Assembly (NCBI GenBank): GCA_963971285.1
Contig: OZ020254.1
Location: 11,036,001-11,100,000 of the forward strand
Direction: 5' to 3'
From: Astropecten irregularis
Taxonomy: Eukaryota > Echinodermata > Asteroidea > Paxillosida > Astropectinidae
DNA length: 64,000 nucleotides
The notes below the pieces were generated by a model. It was not told where the DNA came from. It saw only the letters and a list, made by a program, of their open reading frames with translations, and ran no database searches. Below are positions 57,136-64,000 of this stretch, one piece after another. Each line of letters begins with the position of its first letter. Within the stretch, counting starts at the first letter, position 1. The position numbers were made by a program, and so were the translations under genes.

Positions 57136-57474
57136 TTAAACACAGTGTTGGGATCATTGTTTTGGGGTTATATTCCCTTGACTTTCCAGCATTGTGGCCC
57201 CTGTTCGAACCTAAGCTTTTGTATACAGGTGGTTATATGAGCTAGTAGTCTCTGTTTGGTTTATTGCGTTTTCTTCTGGGTTTTCCCACCAACCATATGA
57301 CTAGAAAAACCCCGTCTATTCTACACAAGTAATCTTCAGGTTGTACGGTTTCGTCAGCTCTAAAGCCCTGAAGTGCTCTTGACAAATTATTCATTTGATA
57401 ACCACGCACAATTTTATTTTTCGTCAAAAAGTTACATTGCAATAGTCATCATTTTAGTAAAGGACAATAATGTA

Positions 57475-57902
57475 CAGCCGGTACTCCCTAAAACGCAACT
57501 TTTTGTCGGGGACCATTAGGTTAAAATTAAACTGTTTATCACTTCAAGATTCAGCTGTATAATACAACAATGTCTTGGCTATCACCATGTAGAATTTAAT
57601 CGGGCTGAAATTGGAGAAAATATGACCAATTTAAAGAGTACTCTTTAAAAACAAATTTGCAGTATTCCAGAATAAATGGTCAATACACACATGATGTGTA
57701 TTGAAAGAAAGATGAAAATTGGGTTTTGAGGTTGGGTGATTCAGTTTTAGTTATTTCTCCCAATTTGAGACAAATTTTGCTCAAATTCTACATGGTGATA
57801 GCCAAGACATGGCTGTATCATATAGCTAAATCTTGAAGTGATAAACAGTTAAATTGCGGGTGTTTTTTGGGGGGTGGGGTGAGGTGGGGCTTATACACCC
57901 TG
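57475..57902. mobile_element. Mariner-like MITE, copy 2
   Basis: TA flanks both ends (57473-57474, 57903-57904). It shares the inverted arms gattcagctgtataatacaa and ctatcaccatgtagaattt with 38570-39019. Left end cagccggtactcccta, right end ttatacaccctg. Confidence 0.8.
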
Positions 57903-58561
57903 TATAGTATACCAAGACCGTTGACGCAAATGTTAACCTCCAGAACTAATGAACCGATGGATATTGAAATAAATAATAATACAAAGTATTGAATAGACAT
58001 GTACAATTCAATGACCTTACATGGAAAATCTATGGGCCTATGGGCCATACGAAAATTAGATTACGTTTCCTGGGCGTGCTGTCTGACTGTCTTTTCTTTC
58101 CATGAAATAAGGGAGTATCGAGACCCTTTATTGTTACTTGTTTATTTTATTTTCATCTTGATTGCTGACTACTGATATAGTTTGGAAAAAAATGGGCGAA
58201 AATATGAAAACTGGGAACCGAAAAAAAAAGCGAATTCGAAAAACAAAACAAATGCGGGAGAGGGAGATAAACTGTTTTTTCTTTCAAACTTGGCACATTT
58301 AGTTTGGAGTTTCATGGTGTAAGGAATGATTGATGATGTTTTAAGGTCAACATTGACTCGGGAAGTTCTGAACATTATAACGAGGACCCGATCACTTGAC
58401 AGTTTTGTGTTCCAACGTGTTCAACAAACAACTTCAAAGTGTCACGGTGTAGGCCCTACTACTCAAAAGACAAGGAAGTTGTAGAACTTGTACCGGACGG
58501 TATCATACATGTAGGCTGGTTTTATCACAATGTGTTTGTAAATTATTAGGATCGCTTTTAA

Positions 58562-58928
58562 AGAGATGGTACAGAATTGGTAAGACAAAATGAACTTCAT
58601 GATCACAGATTCACATAAAACTTACACAGTATAATGGCGATGATAGGAGAAAACAACCCATAAAATGTTTTTTTCTGAAATGCCATATTTGTTGAGAAAT
58701 AAATGAAACCATTTTCCGATCGGAATAAATCGCTTCGAAGCGTTTTATTCATTCATTGAAATGTGTACAGTTCTCTGTACACGGGTTTTCACTATTTTCT
58801 CGTGACCAAGATGGCTGATTGAGCTCAAACTTCTACAGGTTTGTCAGTTAAGGTATATGATGGATTACATAATGTGAGTTCACTGTCAGCAACGGTTTTG
58901 TCGCAAAAACCAATTCTGCACCGTCCCT
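58562..58928. mobile_element. Third TTAA family (GGTACAGAATTGGT)
   Basis: 367 bp flanked by TTAA at 58558-58561 and 58929-58932. Ends agagatggtacagaattggt and accaattctgcaccgtccct are inverted repeats. The centre is a cgcttcgaagcg palindrome. No coding potential. Confidence 0.85.
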
Positions 58929-59624
58929 TTAAGCCATTAAACCTCGTTATTGTGTGCCGGAAGTTCACAGGGTCTGCAGAGCGTGTACGTGCGATTTGCC
59001 GTATTTTGCTTCATTGACTCGGGAAATCATTATTAGAACTTAACAAGGAGAAGCTTAAGTGACCACGGCACGATGACCTAACGTCAACAGTGACTGACAA
59101 CACAAAAGAAGCTCCTTGTTATTCTAATAATTATTCAACATGCACTCCATGACTGAGCAACAACCTTGGGTAGGTGTGTGCGCAGAATACCAGCACAGTA
59201 CTGTTATAACTGTTTACGTTTGGTGTATTCGTGGAGTGATGAAATTCGCATGCTGTTGATGTCGTTCTGGAGAGCAGACGTACACGGTTTTGTATGCGGA
59301 TTACCAAGATACATCATCAACGTATTGACCAGATGAACTACTGGAGTAATTGGCTTGCTTGAATGTACATGTACATGTAGTTGTGTTTTCATGTCTTCAA
59401 ACGTTTAGTGGATTGATAATGTACCGAGAACTACCTTCCTGTGATATGGTCAGTATTATGTAACGTTTAGTACACTGTTGTCATATTCATCATATAGCTG
59501 GCCACATGGGACTCAACCCGTATAATTATATACACAGCTAACGTCATTATCGATATACAAGTCACCGTGACGCCCTCCCGTGGTTATTATTAGTCCTGGA
59601 CTAATTCATTTTGTGTATACCGAC

Positions 59625-59631
59625 TATATAA
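59625..59631 (+). promoter_or_regulatory. Possible TATA box of K2P-C
   Basis: TATATAA about 370 bases upstream of the K2P-C ATG. It would imply a 5' UTR near 340 bases. The assignment is tentative because AT-rich matches are common here. Confidence 0.3.
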
Positions 59632-59993
59632 GACTAGTGACTTAATGATGGATTGATTGGCCCTTCTTGTGCTGCTGCTGCATTCGACGTCGGAGATGTT
59701 GCCAACAAGAACACACGGTGATGATGATTCACAAACTCGTACTGCGTGTTTTCTCCCTCGTACGGTATTAGCCACCTGCATTGTATTTGATGAACTCTAA
59801 CTGTATCGAGTGTGTGATGATCCCCAGGCTGATAGCATTGTGATTGGACGGTGTCAATGTCAAACTCACATCGATCACGATAATTATATAAATATCAATT
59901 TGACTACTGCCCTCACAATTTAAACTGCTGTTATCCTGATGTGATGGCTTAACCCAGGCTCCTGCTGCTTTTGTGTGTGAGCGTGAATTTCCA

Positions 59994-60438
59994 ATGACAC
60001 CCGGTAAAGACTGTGATGATGGAGGTGCTGCTGCAGCCTCGACTACGACCGCCACGCCGTCACCGGGCCGTGAAGGTCTCCTGGCCCGGGTCGTTCGCGT
60101 TTCCTGGCCCCACCTCGCCCTTCTCGTCGTCTACTTCATCTACCTTGCTCTGGGAGGCTGGGTCTTCCTAACCATCGAAGGGGGCAGCGGCCAGGAGCAG
60201 GCCGACTTGGACGCCCAGCTGGCCGAGTACAAGACGCTGAAGGACCGCCTGGACGAGGCGGTGCGAAACCTGACCGAGGGCCGTGAGGTGGTGTTGGAGG
60301 GGAATCTGACGGCCACATGGGAGAAGTACACCTACCTCGTGGAAGATGCATACCTGATCCCACTCCAGTTCGCCCGCCGAACCGATTGGACGTTCACGGG
60401 CAGTGTCCTATTCTGCGCGACAACTATTGCAACAATAG
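59994..60438 (+). CDS. K2P-C exon 1 (gene continues past the window)
   Basis: Residues 1-148 plus one base of a third K2P gene. The N-terminus of about 37 residues is Ala/Thr-rich. M1 is about 39-61 (LALLVVYFIYLALGGWVFL). The cap has a helical stretch AQLAEYKTLKDRLDEAVRNL, sequons at N92 and N104 and no cysteine. Pore helix 1 is TGSVLFCATTIATIG, with Ala at 142 and 146, where K2P-A has Leu and Thr, and K2P-B Leu and Thr. The donor GTAAGC at 60439 splits the filter Gly149 codon exactly as in A and B. ATG 59994 is the first in frame. A matching second exon is not present before 64000, so the intron is longer than 3.5 kb or exon 2 is missing. Confidence 0.9.
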
Positions 60439-60652
60439 GTAAGCGCATCATATATTCACTCTAGTACTTTAATTAATTGATTTATCGGATCACAAGGTCC
60501 CGGTGACATTTTAAAAATAATTTGACCCCAAATAGTGACTGCGCTGTTTTATTTTAATTTACGCTGTAGCATACATACCCTACATTCCCCTTTCAGTTTA
60601 TATTTCATGACGAATATTTATTTCATACTTTCCAAAATGACCCTTTCAAATC

Positions 60653-60804
60653 AGGGCTGGATTTTACCAAACACCAAGAAGATTAATCTTAAGATGAGTC
60701 AGTTTTAGTATTGCCATGGTGATTCGTATTGTGACATCACACATTGCTTAGCAATTAGGATTAACTAAGATCAGTCTTAGTGCTTCGTGAAATCGATCGG
60801 GCCC
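60653..60804. mobile_element. Palindromic MITE related to the GGGTCGATTTCACC type
   Basis: Ends gggctggattttaccaaaca and gcttcgtgaaatcgatcggg then ccc are imperfect inverted repeats, with inner ttaatcttaagat and actaagatcagtcttag arms. Confidence 0.65.
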
Positions 60805-61089
60805 AAATAACTTTTGATGAAAAAAATGATAAAATAATAATGAGGACTAATGTAAAAAAAAATGGAAGTTTAGGGAATTAGGAGTCATGTAAGATGGTGC
60901 TCTTTAAATCTGACCCGCCTCCATACCACAGTTTACCACACATGGCTTTTCATGTGGTAAGTGTTGCATCCTGAATACCACAATACACCACAGTGTTGCT
61001 TGTTTCCTAATTCAAGGTATATGATCTGGTCCCCCTGTGGAAACTGCGGTAATGTGTGGTAAACAGCTCTTGTCTTGTGTGGTATAAAA

Positions 61090-61680
61090 TTATGTGCAGA
61101 GGGTTAGGGTTAATAACCCCCGCTGTGGAGACTGGTAATGTGTGGTAAGCAGCTCTTGTCTTGTGCGGTAGGTGCAGAGGGTTAGGATTAATAACCAGTC
61201 CCGCTGTGGAGACTGTGGTAATGTGTGGTAAGCAGCTCTTGTCTTGTGTGGTATATGCAGAGGGTTAGGGTTAATATCCAGTCCCGCTGTGGAGACTGTG
61301 GTAATGTGTGGTAAACAGCTCATCTTGTGTGGTAGGTCCAGAGGGTTAGGGTTAATAACCAGTCCCGCTGTGGAGACTGTGGTAATGTGTGGTAAGCAGC
61401 TCTTGTCTTGTGTGGTAGATGCAGAGGGTTAGGGTTAATATCCAGTCCCGCTGTGGAGACTGTGGTAATGTGTGGTAAACATCTCATCTTGTGTGGTAGG
61501 TCCAGAGGGTTAGGGTTAATAACCAGTCCCCCTTTGGAGACTGTGGTAATGTGTGGTATACAGCTCATCTTGTGTGGTAGGTCCAGAGGGTTAGGGTTAA
61601 TAACCAGTCCCCCTTTGAAGACTGTGGTGATTTGTGGTAAGCAGCTCTTGTCTTGTTTTGTATAAGTGCAGAAGGTTAGG
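61090..61680. repeat. 82-bp satellite, about seven copies
   Basis: Each unit contains gcagagggttagggttaata, ccagtcccgctgtggagact and gtaatgtgtggtaagcagct. Units start near 61092, 61172, 61254, 61336, 61419, 61500, 61581 and 61666, a period of about 82. Alternating unit types (atgcag with atatcc, gtccag with ataacc) suggest duplication in larger blocks. The gggttagggtt phrase is telomere-like but isolated. Frames through it are repeat translations. Confidence 0.92.
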
Positions 61681-61699
61681 GTTCAAAGATAGCATTCAG

Positions 61700-62025
61700 T
61701 ACAAATATCATTTACACTCGCTTTCAAATGCCTTTTTCAATCAAGCTCCAAGCTACCTATATATCCAATCTCCTTACTGTCCTCCAGTCCACACACAACA
61801 CTATCCCCTGGAATTACCTATCCCCTGGAAAATTCACTCTCCATGTATTTGTCTTTGTAAGTCTCTCGGTTTTGAAGTTGCATACTGTCTATAAGCGAAC
61901 ATGTTTGGATATTTTGCATAATTATTGTTTTATTATTCATGTGCGTGTTATTCTGTGTATAAAATGTAAAACCGCTTTGCAATTCTATTGAAAAGGCGCT
62001 ATATAAATGAAATTGTATTGAACAT
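61700..62025 (+). mobile_element. CR1/L2-type LINE 3' remnant
   Basis: The 3' end motif ccgctttgcaattctattga, ggcgctatataaatgaaatt is typical of CR1/L2-like LINEs. Upstream, a short eroded stretch near 61740-61800 may be the C-terminal end of the polymerase, but it is too decayed to read safely. Confidence 0.55.
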
Positions 62026-62470
62026 GAATTATATTCTGTTTTGAAAAGGAACCTTGAAATAAAGCTTTTGGTTTTGAATGCAGTCTAAAAATAAAAGTGT
62101 CGGTGGCTTATTTCATACAACTGAATGCTTAGGCACCAACAATTATTATTTAGCTTTAATAAGCACACAAAAATTGCTAGATAAAATCACGCTGCCAGCC
62201 CAACTTTTCCCGTGAATGTAGGCCTAATGCAGAGCTACAACGACCTAAGAACACATTCTCGTTAAAAGTCGCGAAGATCACATTGTGCTTTGGCTTGCAA
62301 TCCTACTTAGGAATTAAAAGAATACCTTTCCATAGTAGCTATATTTATAGAATCGGTCCCTGCTTGGTTACTTATTTCTGTCTCCAAATTGACAACTATA
62401 AATAGATGGCCGATTTAAGGTGTCATAATTTGTTTTCTCTCCTTGAAAGTGGCGCGAGCATCCTTATTAA

Positions 62471-62784
62471 AGGTAGTATCATACTTTGGTAGCATACCGA
62501 AACAGAAATCTTTACAGATTTACCTATAACTTACATAGGTATAAAGATGTTGGTGGTAGAAACATACCGTTCAAATATTTCTGCCTGAAATGCTGTATTT
62601 CTCCAGAAAAGAGTAAAAACCAGTGACCAAAATTATTTTTGATCTTTTAAATGTGGCCATTTTTTCACTGTCAAAAAGTGGTCACCGTATGGGACTGAAA
62701 TTTTCACAGATGACTGTTACTGTATCTGTCTTGATATGTTTTGCCTTACATTTCTTTGACAAAAACCAAAGTATGATATTATCT
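62471..62784 (+). mobile_element. TTAA MITE copy with internal deletion
   Basis: 314 bp, flanked by TTAA at 62467-62470 and 62785-62788. Ends aggtagtatcatactttggt and accaaagtatgatattatct. The region after gatcttttaa is shortened. Confidence 0.88.
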
Positions 62785-64000
62785 TTAAACGGTTGCTGAA
62801 ACCTCGAGATTAAAGTTTCCTATCTTTTTTTTTAGAGCCACGATTTTTGCTTCAAAGTAAGCCTTATAATACCCGTTCGGAACATCGCCCTTCTATATTA
62901 TAGCTGTACCGTACTTCAGTTTTTGATCGATTTTTCGTGCGTTTTTGTGGAAAACAAATCCATACGTATAGCGCCTGTGTTTCATTTCAATTTTAATTAC
63001 TTTCCCTCAATTTTCCACGGACGAGACCCTGAGCGAGATATAAATTATTTTTTTACGAATCAATAAATTATGTTAATCGACCTGTCCACCGAGTTACCCT
63101 GTGTTTTACACCGTGTCAATCATCTGGTGACAAGGTCAGAATACGATGGACATAACTGGAAAGAGATTTTTTGTTAAAATAATGCGTATAATGTGTAAGT
63201 GTTCTTTGTAGGTTAACTTTATCGGTGACTGTCATGTCTGTCTGCCAAATCTGAAAAATGACAATTCTGACAAATTGCCTACTCTCTTCCGGTTTCAGTC
63301 AAGCCTGTTGCTGCAGTAGGCCATTACACCCTAAAAACATACATGGTCATTTACTGCCCATATATTATGCATGTTTGAAAATATGCAGACTTGAAAATTG
63401 TTAATGTATGGCCATATGGTGCAGCAGAACAGTACATAATGTACATTTGATAATAGCCCCCGTGTGTGCAAAATAGCCATTTAAAAAACAAACAAATTAT
63501 TTTAAAAAACTGGCAAGTTTCTCAGGCAATCAAGCCATACAACAACATAAAGCTGAAATCTTCAATTTCCATTTTCGTTTCAATTTTCTATAGATTAACG
63601 GTTTAACCGATGGCTTTTTGAGAAAAGTCCATCCAAATAAATATACCCCTAAAACTGCCAAATTGACTGTTGCCAGACTAAAAAAAAGTACCCCCGCTAC
63701 ATGATGGCAACAGTAGAGCGACATATTAGGAGCCTGATTTCATCCAAACAGCTCAAAGGTGAAAGTCCAAACTCGGGTGACCGTGTTCCATCCATTTGTC
63801 ATTTTTACAAGACATCCAACATAATTTTCAGCAAATGCTTTTACAAAAAAAATGACTTTCAGTATACAAACAAAATCAAACAAAATCATGAGCTCCGTGG
63901 ACTGATTTGGACCTATTTACTGCATGGTCTGCGCCAAAGTAAAATTTAGCGGCCATCGCACTGCAAGTGGAAAACGAACAAGGTTATTTGCATTTCAAAG

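Larger units (their letters stand above)
52885..59993. other. Intergenic DNA, K2P-B to K2P-C
   Basis: No gene is seen. ATTAAA at 53386 and AATAAA at 54384 are possible polyA signals for K2P-B. The region contains a nested MITE (53408-53971), two hairpins (54530-54610, 55040-55255), a palindromic MITE (55541-55670), a truncated TTAA MITE (56945-57135), a mariner-like MITE (57475-57902) and another TTAA family (58562-58928). A 177-residue minus-strand frame at 56351-56884 has no recognisable domain. Confidence 0.55.
60439..64000 (+). other. K2P-C intron (partial)
   Basis: No YGD-type K2P exon or any other exon is recognised. The stretch holds a palindromic MITE, an 82-bp satellite, a LINE 3' remnant and a TTAA MITE. 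The last 1.2 kb shows nothing I can name. Confidence 0.6.

Noticed and set aside
59973..59993. Upstream GTG start extending K2P-C by seven residues
   Set aside because: Non-ATG start without support. ATG 59994 is the first ATG in the frame.
61090..61680. Internal telomere tract
   Set aside because: Only one or two ttaggg-like hexamers occur per 82-bp unit, so it is a satellite and not a telomeric array.

Overview
The window looks like nuclear DNA of an invertebrate deuterostome, most likely an echinoderm or another ambulacrarian. This is inference: the genes are spliced with GT..AG introns, the non-coding DNA is AT-rich and full of short palindromic transposons, the palindrome TAGGCCTA recurs, and the first gene is a Notch/fibropellin-type EGF-repeat protein. 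I cannot name the species. All genes recognised are on the + strand.

Region 1 (about 1.1-12.9 kb) holds one complete gene for a secreted multi-EGF protein. It has a TATA box, a signal-peptide exon, nine internal EGF exons that all begin and end in phase 1, and a terminal exon with an atypical EGF-like module. The eleven exons join into one open frame of 691 codons. The gene has grown by tandem duplication: an intron-exon block at 3.3-5.3 kb is repeated at 5.3-6.7 kb, and part of it again at 6.7-7.5 kb. A broken LINE fragment interrupts the first copy.

Region 2 (18.1 kb to the right edge) is a tandem cluster of three two-pore-domain potassium (K2P) channel genes. K2P-A has exon 1 at 18.1 kb and exon 2 at 43.5 kb, separated by an intron of about 25 kb. 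K2P-B lies at 50.3-52.9 kb with a 1.5-kb intron. K2P-C has exon 1 at 60.0 kb, and its second exon must lie beyond the window. In all three the intron splits the first glycine codon of the first selectivity filter, in phase 1. Exon 1 therefore encodes the N-terminus, M1, the extracellular cap and pore helix 1. Exon 2, seen in A and B, encodes M2, the loop, M3, pore 2 and M4.

The rest is intergenic or intronic DNA with many non-autonomous elements. The dominant one is a MITE of about 310-370 bp with ends AGGTARTATCATACTTTGG and TTAA target duplications, in at least 17 copies. At least three other internal sequences share the TTAAAGG-type end. There are also a hAT-type MITE with an exact 8-bp duplication, mariner-like MITEs with TA duplications, palindromic families with two to four copies each, a tRNA-derived SINE, a tRNA-like relic, two LINE 3' remnants and several satellite arrays. 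No transposase gene is visible. The most interesting points are the K2P cluster with interchangeable exon phases, the EGF exon duplication with a NAGNAG acceptor, and the nested TTAA elements, whose insertions can be read directly against uninterrupted copies.
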